Source of the DNA: Ornithodoros turicata
Lineage: Eukaryota > Arthropoda > Arachnida > Ixodida > Argasidae
Assembly (NCBI RefSeq): GCF_037126465.1
Contig: NC_088204.1
Span: 65,533,807 to 65,597,806 of the forward strand
Length of the DNA stretch: 64,000 bases
Reading direction: 5' to 3'
The position numbers were made by a program, and so were the translations under genes. This document shows positions 1 to 11,566 of this stretch, in pieces. A model generated the notes under the pieces. That model saw only the letters and a list, made by a program, of their open reading frames with translations. It was not told where the DNA came from and did no database searches. The stretch's first letter is position 1; the number at the start of each line of letters is the position of its first letter.

Positions 1-158
1 GCCCCTCCGCGTAGAGTGGGGTAGGAAGGCGTACACTGCGATTTCTTTCAGTTACAAATCATGAACGACGCAACCGATGAATCACGTTCCTTTTGCCCTT
101 GTTGTTAAGGTAACGGACTCTTTCATTCCACGGGGAATTTTTGCACTTTAGTGCCCCT
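1..158. mobile_element. Right end of a TTAA-flanked MITE, cut by the window edge
   Basis: The end TTTAGTGCCCCT at 147-158 abuts TTAA (159-162), as in the elements at 15953 and 55642. The interior resembles the sequence at 35290-35340 (CACGTTCCTTTTG). Confidence 0.45.
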
Positions 159-2610
159 TTAACATCCCAACTGCGCATTAAAGAGGTTGTGACACCTTGA
201 GGACACTTGTGACACCTTGCTATTTGTGGTTTGTTACATCATGCACACATTGTACTGTATGACACAGTATTAAGGAAAAATAGAAAAGGAAATATTGGAA
301 GTCAAATATTTGGGCATCTCTCAATGAGGTCGCTTCCCACGCATGTGTGAAAAGAGAGAAACTGCAGAGTGGCGCATACAGCTGACCTACTTGAATAGCG
401 TTTTGAAATGAGTATGTCCAGCAGGAACGTTTCACTCCAAGCAACTCTCCTGTGAGTTCTTCCACTCCCGTGTTATGAGAGACTACAGAAGATACACAGG
501 TACGGGGTATTGCATGAAGAAAAATTTCCTCATATCTAGTTCCTGATTTTTTTACTACATTTTTCAATAAAATTGGAGGGGGGGGGCATTTTCCTCCCAA
601 AATTTAGGTGAAATCTTGCTATATTTATTAGGGAGTGTTGGTGAATCATTTTCACTTAAATGGTTTGCGAATGGTTTTGCCGCTCCCCAATCAGAGGATT
701 CTATACTGAGTCACTCCCACTTCTAATTGTGACAGTACTTGCACACCAACGTACATCACTCTTCGTTGCCTTCCTTCTTGTTTACAACTTTTAGGGCTTT
801 GTACTCTGCACACCAGGCCTCCAAAGACTTTTGTTTCTTACCCATTAGGTTGTTAAACACACCAGTACTGACAACTTGTCTCCACTTTGGCACACTTCTG
901 TTTATTGATACGAGACATGCTTCACAATTGCCCGCTTCGCCTTCACGACTTTCGCTTTGCTATCGCGCTGCACGGATAAGCGCAAGCATCCAATAACGGG
1001 GTTTTGTTTACGTTAGTTTATGTTTGCTGCGCCCGCAATGCTTGCCTTTTGATGAAAAGGCTTAGCCAGCTTAGCCAGCATAGTTGTGACTTATGACGCT
1101 TGCAAAGTAACTCTTTGCATTTGCAAACGCTCCTAATGATTTAACCGGATGTTAACTGCACCGATGGTGGTCACATGTTGTGACCTATGACACGCTGAAG
1201 AAACAAAGCAAAAACTTTCAATTCGCTCAGCAAGTCTATATCAGCCACAGTGCGATAATGTCAATATCCAATTAATGGTAGCAAATAAGAGTTTGAAAGA
1301 TGTATTTTTGATCGCTTCATGACGAGGTTGTCTGTCGGTAGCGACAATGGAGCTACCAAGAACAGTCAACTTCTGGGAGGAAATCGGGTCAAACTCATAA
1401 ATGGCTAATTTGGATCTGGAGGTAAATATCTTGCATTTTGGGGTATTACCCAAAAAACTAGGCCCCACTCGTAAGTCTAGTGACGTTTCCATGACATTCA
1501 CACCAGGTCATAGACCAGCATCCTCTCCCACAGTTCTTCCCCACATATTCCCTGCAACCAGACGTGAAGAATTCTGCGGCAGGAGCAGCTGAAGACAGTT
1601 GTTCTCAAGGATGGGACCTCGTGAAAATGGCGCCAAGGACATGTGTTTGTGTCGTCACACTGACGCTTCTCTGTGCAGAAATTTCTAACCACACAGATTC
1701 TAATGAGTTAAAATGCCAATAATAAATTATACCTCTAGTATCATCAAATTAATCCAAAGATACAGCGGTTGTGTAAATCAGGGAATGCACTACCTGTGAA
1801 AACAAACATCTACATTTCTGCTCGGAGAGCACACTACCCCTTTAAGCAATGGGTGTGTTAAGTAGGCGCCCCTGGGCACAAATCTTTAATACTCGACTCC
1901 CTTAACACAACACATGCACCAACGATGCACCTGAGAGTGTCAAGTACCAACCAGTTTTTGTGCTCCCATCTCAAATAGGTGCACCAAAGCAGACGACAAG
2001 TGCTTGGGGCTTGAAACATTTGGCATGACGTATTTCCTGTCGAGCGCGCAATCCACCAGGCGAAATTGGCTGGCGTTGGCAGAAAAGTACTTCTAATTAG
2101 ATGGAATAGTATGCTTGGAAGCAAAATATAGGTGTACTATATTACAGAATTCTCCCATTTCGGGCAACTATCATTCTTTGGCCACTTCCATGTGAATGTT
2201 GGCGGTTATTCGTGGGTCATGCAGGGCTTAATGCGGTTATGTTCACACCGAACAGTCACCTTCACTGAAAACTGATCCTATGACATCTATTACAAATTTC
2301 CATCGTTTGATATTCCATCGTTTCGTCATTTGCTATTGAGAGAAAATGTCCCCAAACCCGCTGTCGTCCAAACAAAGCCACCGCACCCTCAGTCTGTGCA
2401 CTGCATGAGCAGATGACAGGAAACTGCATCACTGAGAGAGCAGTGTAATGCACCAAAGCTGTTTTTCCTTTTTAAGTGGCCGCTTCGGGTGTCTCATATT
2501 CCCCCTTTTTTGGGTGCGCCAAAAGAGAGGCGCCTACTTAACGCGCTCAATGATTCCCAAGTAGCGTAGTAAGTACCTAAGTAAGTAGTAGTAAGGAGCG
2601 TAACACTTAC

Positions 2611-2687
2611 TGTCGCATGGCAATGTTGGCAAGTTGTTCCATGAGGGCAAACGTATCTTCAACGCGAGTGAACAGCGAGAAATAGTA
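2611..2687 (-). CDS. TBC1D9: TBC1D8/9-like exon 8 (last exon in window)
   Basis: The acceptor is CTTCCCAG and the donor GTAAGT. It encodes [20 protein letters not shown] and NIAMR and leaves in phase 2, inside the codon expected to be Gln. [12 protein letters not shown] is the conserved end of the first GRAM region. Confidence 0.92.
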
Positions 2688-5600
2688 CTGGGAAGGAGAT
2701 TATGCAACATGTTCAATCTGCGTCACTTTGAATAATTGGGTATGGTGCAACTCACCTCTTTTTCGCGTGTTGAGACTAGAATACTCTCTGGGAACAAGAC
2801 ATTATTACTTCGTTCCAACGTCTGCAAAGAAATGACACACAGGTCTCTTTCGGTGCACGTGTGAATTCACGCAGGCATTGGATGACCAAAAAGACTGGCA
2901 CCCTTCTGCCATACACAGAAAAACATGCAGGCCTCGTAAAAGATACTTAAAGGGGTTGCAAAATGATCGTTCTGCTTTTTGGAAAGTCATGTTGATGAAG
3001 AGGGAATTTGTCTCCTGATTACACAAGAGTCCTATGCCATCACATCCCGAAGCAACACCGCGTTTGGAAGTTATTGCAAACCAAAAATCTGGTTCTGCAA
3101 GAGATGCACCTTCGTTCTATCCCTTCGGCCTCACAAATATAATACACTGCAATCACGTTAATTCGAAATTTCATAATTCGAACTTCCGGATAATTCGAAG
3201 CGACGCCCGAGTCACGGCAAAGCCATGTGTATTTCAATGGCGGAAAATGCCTGATAATTCGAACACATGAAAGGGTGCACAGGTTTATTAAAACAATTTG
3301 CAACGCCGCACCCGACTACGCATCGGTTCAAAAGCATTGGCCTCGCGCCGGCGGGCGAGCTGCTGGTGTTTCAAGGACACCTTTACTTATTAAATGCAAA
3401 GTTTACTTATTACTTATAAGCAGAGCCTAAAGTTTTGGGGAAATATTTTTTTTTCTAAATTCGGGGAGTAAAAATCGGGTAAATAAACATGTGATCTAAA
3501 GTAATGCAAATTCGGGTGGAAAAACTGCCAGTACACTAAATTCTGGAGAAATCTTGCTCAGTTACTCAAACTAACTGAACGGGTTCGGTACAAATGGCGA
3601 CGTAACTGTGTTTACTTCCAAACAAGTTAGTGTGCGTTCCTACAGACGTCTCAGTGTGGGCAATTTGCCGGGTCGGGTTTCCCCCAATGAGGCAACCTTC
3701 AATTCGGAGTGCAAATTCGTGGAAGAATCGGGTTAAACCGTAAAACTTCAGGCTCTACTTGCAAGTCTGTTTCTCATAAAAGCGATACTTCTGCCATGGG
3801 AAGAGGAATAAGGAACGAATCACCGTAACAGTGTGGGCAAACGCAACCGGCACAGAACCATGCTGCTTACTTGTCGTCGGCAAAGCAAGCAAGCCTCGTG
3901 TTTTTGAAGGGATCAAGACTTCCTCTTGACTACATCACCACAAAAAGGGTAGCAATTTGATATTTTCTCGAATTGGGCATTCGAGCCCGCGGGATTCGCG
4001 ATTGGCACAAACGACGTGTAGAGACGCGGCTGAACAAACGAACGCACATGCGTATAAGATTATTTTCTATCCCGAGCTGTTTTGATGCTTGTTTGTAAAC
4101 AGATATTCTAGAAAGAATAAGAATATTCAAATATTCTTATGGGACGGTACTAGGGGTACCGGCCATTGGAAAATGCCTAATTTGACATCATGCTCTGTCT
4201 ATCAAGCTTTGGAAAGTGTATTTTTGTAAGTGTTATAGACTTCGGAGACAAGTATGACATGTCATACTGAACATGTGGATTAGAATATTACGAGCAGAGC
4301 ATTAAACACATGCGGTGAGACATGTTTTTCAACCACTTTAACTTCAAGGGTGCTAAATAAAGTGACAAAAGAAATGCACAAGGAGTATTTAAAGGAGTTC
4401 TTCATCTTTTAAAAGGGCATTAATTTTATGAGTAAATAGTCTCAAAGAAGCCAGTTGCTTCGTAGAAAAATTATGGGACCTGACAGGTGCAAAAAACTAA
4501 AGTCACATTGAAGAAACACTGCAGGAGTGCAAACAAGACAAGGTATAAAATGCATGAGAGAACTGATGTTCAGAGGCTGGAACAACAAAGAAGGGACAAT
4601 CACATACAAGGCTGCTTTTGCCGCTTGCGTCGATCCCTGTCGTATGAATGTGTGTATGAGTGTGCAAAAATGTAAGAGTGAAAGGAGGATGAGTGAGAGA
4701 GAGTGACTGGTTTGTCCCTTCATATGACGCACCCTGGAAGTTGCTGAGAAGGCGTGTTAGCTTAGCTCAATTGGTAGAGCCCTGGACCAGCAATCCAGAA
4801 GATGTGGGTTCGAGTCCTACAGCTGGCTAACCTTTCCAGTGACTTTCATCTTTTATCTTTCATCATGAAATGCATGTTGTGCTCAATTTGTAAGATTTAA
4901 CAAATGACTGGTTAGGACCATAGAAGTCACATGCTCGCCGGCAGCAGCCCAAATCAGCTAGCATACCTTCCTCTATTCCTTGCTGTTGCCTGTGGGGGCC
5001 CGCATCCCAACTGTCATTTCTCAATTCATGTTGTCGTAATGCTGTGACCACGGCTACAATGTAAGGCCATGCCAAAGTACGAAGCCGATGCTTTTGTCGA
5101 TTTGCTTATTTTTTATGTTGAACGCACCGTCGTGCGCCACCAGAAATTAGTCAGGTAAGCAGACAACGAGTTACGTGCGCAAATGCCACGGGAGTGTATC
5201 TGCACACACCCTGTATAATTTGTTTCTAACACCTTATTATTAGACCCTGAAGTTTTCGGGTTTTATATTCTTCCAAATTCAGGGGGTAGAAATCGGGTCA
5301 ATAAATTGATGTCGAAAATTCATGCAAATTCGGGCAGAAAAATTACCATCACACTAAGTTCGGAGAGAAATCGGGCATTATTGTAGAATAAACGTTCACT
5401 GTACCGTTTATCCAGAGTGCCAGAAGTAAGGGGCAGTCGCATATTTTGTGAGAAACTAGTATGTCGATGCTTTGAGGTGCCTAGCCTAGGTGCAGTTTTG
5501 CAGGTAGAAATCGGGTTTAACCCTAGATAGGTGAACCTCAATTCGGGGTGCAAATTCGGGGAAAAATCGGGTTTAACCCTAAAACATCAGGATCTACTTA

Positions 5601-8600
5601 TTATCTTGTCTTAACACAATTGCAATAGCAAGATGAAGATAAGAAACCAACGCAACGAAAACAATGCCAGAGAACAAGGATACTGATGCAGACAGGAAGA
5701 GCCCTACTCTACTCCCTATTCTCTAATACCGTCTTCGCCAAACGAAAGATCCGTAACCGGCAAAAACTGATCAGCTCGATCAGATAAAAATATTACTTAC
5801 AGTGACATCCGTCCAACGCAGAAGTAATTTTGTCTGCCGTCCAAGTAGAAAAGAATAGAAGGCCAAGTGGTGGACGCTTAGGTAAAGCCAACCTTGGCGT
5901 GGAACCCTGCCTTTCCAGAAGCTACAGGAGTAATCTATAAAGCCACAAACACGTTTCATTTTGCAGTTGTCGTAACGCACGTTGATATGTTGAACACTTT
6001 TGCATTCCATAATATGACACAGACGCAGGCGAGCTGATGGACAAACTCCATCTTCAAGCTGTTGGAATGTCGAGCAACATAGAAAAACAAACATGACACA
6101 GTCGCTTTCCCATGTTTGTTTTTCCATGTCGTCCATTGCTTAGGCTTCCTCAAGATGGGCTTTTGCATTCTGAAGGTAAATGCAGGACGTTCGAGAGAAA
6201 AGTGTTATTTAATTCTTAAAAATAGGCCACATGACACAAAAATCTGCTACCTCCTGGGAGACGCTCGTGAATGTTTTTCCCACATGCCATGGTAGGTTCG
6301 GTTGGTGTCGTGCATTAATTCAGCTAATTGTGTTAATTAAGCATGAAAATTAGTCGAGCAAAGGCAGCATTTTTTCATGAATCTGGACGTTTTTGGCTAC
6401 AATGCATTATTCTAATCAAAATCACAGGGTTTTTCGTAGTATTTCTACGAAAGTTTCACAGCCAAAAATCAATTCCGTAAAAGCAAATTACAACGAGCAC
6501 GCTTCGGCGCGTGACGGATATTCATGTGTCAAATACTTGCAGAAATCTCATACTCTCTCTTCACGCTGGTGTTCGGATAACGGGCTTGTACTAAATGCTA
6601 GCAAAACAAAAATGATGACACTAACCAACAAGGTGAACCCTATTGTTTTTACCTACACTTTGTTAGGGGACGAATTGTGCAGAGTGCCTGTTGTTAAAGA
6701 CCTTGGCATCTGGATTGATTGCCGTCTGTCCTTTAATGAACACGTTGGAAATATTGTTAAAAAAGCCTATCGTATTCTTGGCCTGATCTGTAGAACAACT
6801 TCAGATTTAAGTGACCCTGTTTGTCTACAAGTGCTTTTTAGTAGTCTTTTACTGCCTGTCATTGAATTCGGATCTGTTGCTTGGAATTGTATTGGTCGTT
6901 CTCGTCTAGACTCGGTCTTGAGGAGGTATTTGAATATCGCCTACCGGAGGTTCCCCTCTTATGTCAAAACGTTTCCCTCTGGGTCTTTTTTGAGCGATCG
7001 TCGATCAAGCCGTGATATTATTTTTTTATATAAAAGTATTCACAACCTTTTGGATGCTCGATCTATACTTGATCTTGTGTGTTTTCATGTACCCGCGCGC
7101 ACTGTCCGACACATGCACTTGTTTTATGTAGACAACATACGTGCGAGCCAGTCGCCCACCCGCCGCATTCAGTTATATTTCAACTCGATGACTTCTGAAA
7201 TTGACTTATTTTATCCTTCTTTTAAACATTTCAGACGGGAGGTTCTCAGTAACCTCAACTTGTAATTAGGGTGCACTGCAGTTCTAGGCTTTTGCTGTTT
7301 GCAGACACCACAATAAAGTATGTATGTATGTATGTATGTATAAAAGCTGCGATTTTGATGGAATATGTATGTGTGTCACCCAGGAAGTTGCAAACTTTTA
7401 TGTCGTGGTGCAGCCTATTTTTAAAACCTAAATCATACTTTTCTTTGCCAGATGCCTGTATGCTAGCCTTCCAGTTCAATTTCCATTCTAATTTCACCCA
7501 AGTTCTGAGCACTGTTGCAATGAATTCACAAAATACATATACGTGTATTACCAAAATTGTACAACACAGAATGCTAATTGTTTCTGCCTGCATTTAAAAA
7601 GTTCAAACATGTTGCAGAAGATGCCACCCAGTACTGTTTTGAGAAAAGCGTACTTTTATGTTCAGGGCTAAACTTCATTTCTGACACAAAATTTAATCTT
7701 TACAGTAATGCTTCTGCACAGGACATATTCTAAAAACTACTTCTTTCTCAACTTACAGTTGATGAGCTTTTCGTCTGCTGACATGTTGAAGACCCGAGCG
7801 AACTTTGCGGCATTCTGTTTGAAGTTGAGCGAGTCATCTTCCACCTGCGTCGTTGCTCCGCTCTGCGCAACCAGGCTCTTGATTTTGCAGCAAACAAACT
7901 CTGTCGCTTCATTTTCAGATTCAAAATTCCCTGCAATGTTAAAGCTCTGCATGAAAACATGCTTATACTTTGACGGGAGTAGCTGCAAGTTTGAAACGTG
8001 ATCCTGCTTGATATTCATTGGCTATTATATATTTTTCACTGTAAATAAAGCCTTGCATGTTGCGGGTCAGACCCGACAAATCCTGTTTTTACCTATTTGT
8101 AAAACCTACTGTAAAACCTACTTGCATCACTTTCACTCACAGTAAAACCTGATAAACTCAGAAAATGAACCTGATTATCGAAAAACATACTTCCTCTCCC
8201 CTCTCTCTCTCTTTCACATACACACACACACATGCACACACAAACAAACAAGCAAAGTCTAAGAGTAAATAAAGACTCCTCGGAACGTACTCATCCGAGC
8301 AGACATATTTCAGTGAATGGTGTACATGATAATGACAGGTGGGATAAGTTTAGCATTGCACTATTATCAAAATAAGCTTAAACACTAAATATCGTAACAT
8401 TTTTACTGAAATTAGTGCCTAAAGTCATTTTCAGACTCTCAACTGAAAACGATAACGTGTCATTTATGAAAACTGCTGCTCAGAAAAAAGAGGTGTACCT
8501 ACTTAATGTTTCTAGAAGGTTGGCTTCGAGCCACTCCCAGTTCTGAAATATTTCTGTTCTGGTCAGCGAAGAAGCCACTTCTGCAAAAATAACAGGACGA

Positions 8601-10670
8601 AACAGGAAATAGTGGCATGAGCATAAAAGCACTGTGTGTGAATTTGGAGCATACGGGACATTGTGCTCATATGCGCAGAAATAACGAGAACAAACAGATA
8701 ATGCGGGCGCACACTTACCGTAACTGACTTCGGAATTTGGGGTACTGTGAAGAATTCGGTATGGTAGCGGCTGTCACAGGGACAAAAAAAAAGGTTATTC
8801 CTTGCTGCTGAAATACAATGCTTTATATATGAAAACGTAACCTACATACAGAACCCAATAACCTAACCTAATTAACGTACTTACCTTACTAATGATAAAG
8901 TAACCATAATGGATTTATATTTAAAAAAGTAACTTACTTTTCCCACTGTCTGAAACTTTTTTAGAAGTCTTCTTTCGAAACAGCGAAGAGCTGTCTCGTC
9001 CCTTTCGTTTGAACCTCTCAAACATCCTGAAATCTTTTTCCTTTCAATTGCATTTTGATTTTTGTAAAAGGAAGATAGTCACAGAGGTGGTCATTGAAAA
9101 ACTGTGAAATCAAAATGAAGTTGAAAGTAAAAAAAAAAGGATTCCAGTTTGTTTGGGAGATTCAAACGAATAGAATAAGACAGCTCTTTGTTGTTTCCAA
9201 TGAAGGCTTCCAAAAATGTTTTGGGGAGTGCAAACGGAGCTGGGCTAAGTGTGTGGTTTCTAAAGAGGACTGGTGCTTTAATTGTGACTAAGTTTCAAAT
9301 TGGTAAGTACTTTACATCTTAAATATAAATTCCTCCTGGGTGCGTTCTAACCAGTACTTGTATGTATCACAACAAACCAAAAAGTCAAAAGGTATAAATA
9401 AACAAAAACAAAACAAATTACATTGGCTTCGTTTCCACTTCTTCATTCTTAGTTTCTACTTCGTTCGAGGAATTGTCTAAAAATTTGTCCAGATACTTTA
9501 CGTAAATAGCCTGTGTTGTGTTCACTAAGGCAGATTAGGAAAATTTTATAGGTGGTGAAAATAAAGGTCAATGTAAGAAACGTTATTAACAGACCAGATC
9601 TAACAGGATTCCTTAGTGCTGCCTACTACGTGAGTCATGTTTCAGAGTGTGTCTGTATGTAGGTTTTTTGATGTACTATATGCTACTAAGGGACATTACG
9701 TAACACAACGAAAGGGAAAAAAATCGCACCAGCAGAACCAGGACATCTGAAGTTAGAAACTCAAGGGTGCTTCTGTGAGTGCTGCTGATAGGGTGAAATG
9801 AGACTACTGCAAATCCATGTTCCTTTCTATTCACCTTAGTGTCCATAACAGCATCCAGTGTTTCAACCAACAAAGATGACAGACCCTTAGTGCCATGACC
9901 TTTTCTCCTCTGTAGCGTGAAGTATTGGTTTGTCACCTCCGTAACCCTGCAAGAGATTGCAAAATGGCAGATAACATTGTGTACCCTTCTTAGTGATACT
10001 TCTGACCATGACACCAGCTGGCTGCTGCAAGGTCGGTACGCTTTCATTGTTGACACAACACGTTCAATCGAATTTAATTCGATGACAATTCTCGATCGGT
10101 ATCGGATTGCGTGCGATAGGGGCAGGACTTGTCGTTCTGGCCCACGGGCATGCATATACTTTTCTTGACGAATTTATCGGCTCGGACAGTAAAGACTTCA
10201 AAGCTCCGCGCGTTCTGTCAAGCGATGTACCGCACTGTGTTAAAAAAACAATGATACAGAGCTGCGAGATTGGAGATGAAGAGATTATTTCTCGAGTGCT
10301 GCATTGATATTATGGAAGGCGCGCTTCACGGCTTAAACATGCGTCACCAGGACGTGGCTTAGAAGACAAGAGTACATATTCCGAGCCATCTGTGTCATTA
10401 TGGGTTGGAACGGTGCCAGAAATGCACTACGAAATGGTGATTTAATCGGCTCGGAATGAAAGGATGTAATATCTCGTATGCCGAAACAATGTCTCGCACG
10501 TAAAGACAGGGACTACTACAACCAACAGCTGCGAATGCACAAAAAAAAAGCAGAGGTAGAAGCTCGCTCAAATGCAAGCTGACGTACAGACAAGGGGGTG
10601 TACAGTGAACAAGTTGCGAAACTTACCACAGAGCATTCGCTAAAAGGACTTCTTTTGGCGTAACCCACAT
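2611..10670 (-). CDS. TBC1D9: TBC1D8/TBC1D9-family Rab GTPase-activating protein, 5' half (partial gene)
   Basis: Coding exons on the minus strand are 10670-10627, 9946-9835, 8770-8719, 8580-8503, 7930-7757, 5934-5801, 2821-2756 and 2687-2611. Every junction is GT..AG and every phase joins, giving 737 nt (245 codons plus 2 nt). The protein starts [15 protein letters not shown], as vertebrate TBC1D8/9 proteins do. It continues through [23 protein letters not shown] and a GRAM domain (about residues 136-230) with [16 protein letters not shown] and ends in [11 protein letters not shown]. These proteins carry two GRAM domains and then a Rab-GAP TBC domain and act on Rab GTPases in membrane traffic. 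Here the second GRAM and the TBC domain must lie beyond the left edge, since I found no further exon below 2611. Introns hold a LINE, a tRNA-like unit and inverted-repeat elements. TBC1D8 and TBC1D9 cannot be separated from this part, so the symbol marks the family only. Confidence 0.93.
2756..2821 (-). CDS. TBC1D9: TBC1D8/9-like exon 7
   Basis: This 22-codon exon (acceptor TTCTTTGCAG, donor GTGAGT) is phase 0 on both sides. It encodes [20 protein letters not shown] and KE, aligned with the L.E....LLP..I.VSTR segment of the family. The intron before it is 2.98 kb. Confidence 0.9.
3421..3758. mobile_element. Terminal-inverted-repeat element, AGAGCCTAAAGTTTT family, copy 1
   Basis: The ends AGAGCCTAAAGTTTT and AAAACTTCAGGCTCTA are inverted. 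The interior has TTCGGG and AATCGGGT motifs shared with the copies at 5241 and 11567. Confidence 0.6.
4756..4828 (+). tRNA. tRNA-like cloverleaf (Ala-AGC-like), possibly a SINE head
   Basis: The 73 bases fold canonically: acceptor GTTAGCT/AGCTGGC, D-arm GCTC..GAGC, anticodon arm CTGGA-CCAGCAA-TCCAG, T-arm GTGGG-TTCGAGT-CCTAC. The anticodon would be AGC, but position 33 is C rather than the near-universal T, and Ala acceptor identity (G3:U70) is absent. The following TTTCCAGTGACTTTCATC may be SINE body. It lies in intron 6 of the TBC1D8/9-like gene, on the opposite strand. Confidence 0.5.
5241..5596. mobile_element. Terminal-inverted-repeat element, same family, copy 2
   Basis: It starts TAGACCCTGAAGTTTTCGGG and ends AAAACATCAGGATCTA. 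It has the same AAATTCGGG/AATCGGGTTTAACCC interior. It has no ORF and lies in intron 6 of the TBC1D8/9-like gene. Confidence 0.6.
5801..5934 (-). CDS. TBC1D9: TBC1D8/9-like exon 6 (GRAM core)
   Basis: The acceptor is GGCTTTATAG and the donor GTAAGT. It encodes [31 protein letters not shown] and LLLRWTDVT, the GRAM core. The first codon (TAT, Tyr) is split with exon 5. Confidence 0.95.
6393..7345 (+). mobile_element. 5'-truncated non-LTR retrotransposon (RT C-terminal part)
   Basis: An open frame to TAA at 7263-7265 encodes the end of a LINE reverse transcriptase: [46 protein letters not shown] and a Phe/Leu-rich tail. The catalytic part is missing. The 3' UTR is short and ends AATAAAG followed by (TATG)n at 7318-7339, a typical LINE terminal microsatellite. 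It sits antisense in intron 5 of the TBC1D8/9-like gene. The open frame suggests recent insertion. The real element boundary is probably near 6520. Confidence 0.8.
7757..7930 (-). CDS. TBC1D9: TBC1D8/9-like exon 5 (GRAM domain start)
   Basis: The acceptor is ATTGCAG (a nearer upstream AG would break the frame) and the donor is GTAAGT. It encodes 57 full codons from [12 protein letters not shown] to [16 protein letters not shown], the lead-in and first strand of the GRAM domain. An acidic linker (VEDDS) lies between. Confidence 0.92.
8503..8580 (-). CDS. TBC1D9: TBC1D8/9-like exon 4
   Basis: The exon lies between the acceptor TTTTTGCAG and the donor GTAGGT. It encodes [20 protein letters not shown] and LLETL. 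The WEWLE.NLL.TL core is diagnostic for the family. It enters and leaves in phase 1. Confidence 0.92.
8719..8770 (-). CDS. TBC1D9: TBC1D8/9-like exon 3
   Basis: This 52-nt exon (acceptor GTGACAG, donor GTAAGT) encodes [17 protein letters not shown]. It aligns with the family's PYRIL.QTP segment without a length change. It enters in phase 0 and leaves in phase 1. Confidence 0.88.
8938..9026 (-). CDS. Candidate alternative exon inside the TBC1D8/9-like gene
   Basis: An 89-nt open stretch sits between an acceptor-like GATTTCAG and a donor GTAAGT. It reads [20 protein letters not shown] then SKKVSDSGK, very basic and Ser-rich. Read in this frame, it could follow exon 1 (phase 2) and join exon 4 (phase 1), replacing exons 2 and 3. 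It could also be an alternative first exon starting at its own ATG, or chance. I do not recognise the peptide. Confidence 0.35.
9835..9946 (-). CDS. TBC1D9: TBC1D8/9-like exon 2
   Basis: The acceptor is TCTTGCAG and the donor GTGAAT. The exon encodes [17 protein letters not shown] and a following [15 protein letters not shown] block, the conserved N-terminal module of the family. It enters in phase 2 and leaves in phase 0. Confidence 0.92.
10627..10670 (-). CDS. TBC1D9: TBC1D8/9-like exon 1 (start codon)
   Basis: The ATG at 10670-10668 opens [14 protein letters not shown], and the exon ends in TG before the donor GTAAGT. The split TG|G codon encodes the conserved Trp that begins the next exon. 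The start is chosen because the family's N-terminus begins with Met-Trp. Confidence 0.9.
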
Positions 10671-11560
10671 TTTGGTTGGTTGTTAGTGCATATGACGAAA
10701 AATGAGCAACTGTCACGTGAAATTAAGTGCCATAATACCAAGAAAGCAAGCGCGATACAGTTCACATGACAAAACCAATCCGACGAGCCAATGTTTACAT
10801 CCAACGAAAGCGAGCGACCGACCTGACGTCTGTCGTCTGTTTCTGTTCACATGACATCGCGACGCGCCGGAAACCGGAAAAGAGCAAAGGAGCAAAGGTG
10901 ACCATAAGTGAAAACGAAGAATGCTTCGGCGGAAGGGCGTTTGTGGAATAGAATTTTTTCTTGCTCCGTAAAATATAGCGATATAACTAAATGGACAATG
11001 GTTTATCTTTATTCAGAATCGTAAGCGCAGAGTAGGAACGGTAGGGGCGTGATCATAGAAGTATCATAGTGAGGGGCGTTGGGGATGGGAGCTGTCTGGA
11101 CAAATGACTGGTTGTGAAGGAAGGAAGGGGGGGATGCGAAAGAGCGAAGGTGATTGCTTGTATTTTCTTTTTCGGTGGAACAGCGTTAACAAACAATAAC
11201 GTTCAGGCTTCACAAATCCAGCAGCCTTCACAGCAGCCTGCAGCCCCTTCTGCAACCTACATATACCATCTAGAAGGTTGAGAATAAATCATACTATTGC
11301 TGTACAACTGCTGTCATACTCTTGCAGAAGTCGTGGCTGTAACAAAATAAATTTTTGTGTAGATATACACATAACGGTGTGGTCTGGCAAAATGTGACAA
11401 AAAATCATCTGTATGCTTTCACACGGTTATGCCGAAATGGTTAAGTAGCACCCACTTTCACTTTGAATTATGTACCTATATTAAAGGTAATAATAATAAT
11501 AAAAAAGGAATACACCCAAAATTTGTATCTTACTCGAAAAAGTAGTACCCTATATGTATA
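10671..11560. other. 5' flank of the TBC1D8/9-like gene
   Basis: It holds the expected promoter/5' UTR of the minus-strand gene, with CCAAT-like AACCAATCCGACGAGCCAAT near 10775. No TATA, RNA gene or ORF with support is seen. The rest is AT-rich and unremarkable. Confidence 0.3.
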
Positions 11561-11566
11561 TAGATA

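Noticed and set aside
739..996. Possible zinc-finger remnant on the minus strand (CKYC-like)
   Set aside because: Too short, interrupted by stops, and the second pair of metal ligands is not visible.
1241..2456. Minus-strand frames that might continue the TBC1D8/9-like gene
   Set aside because: None matches the second GRAM domain or has a phase 2 acceptor.
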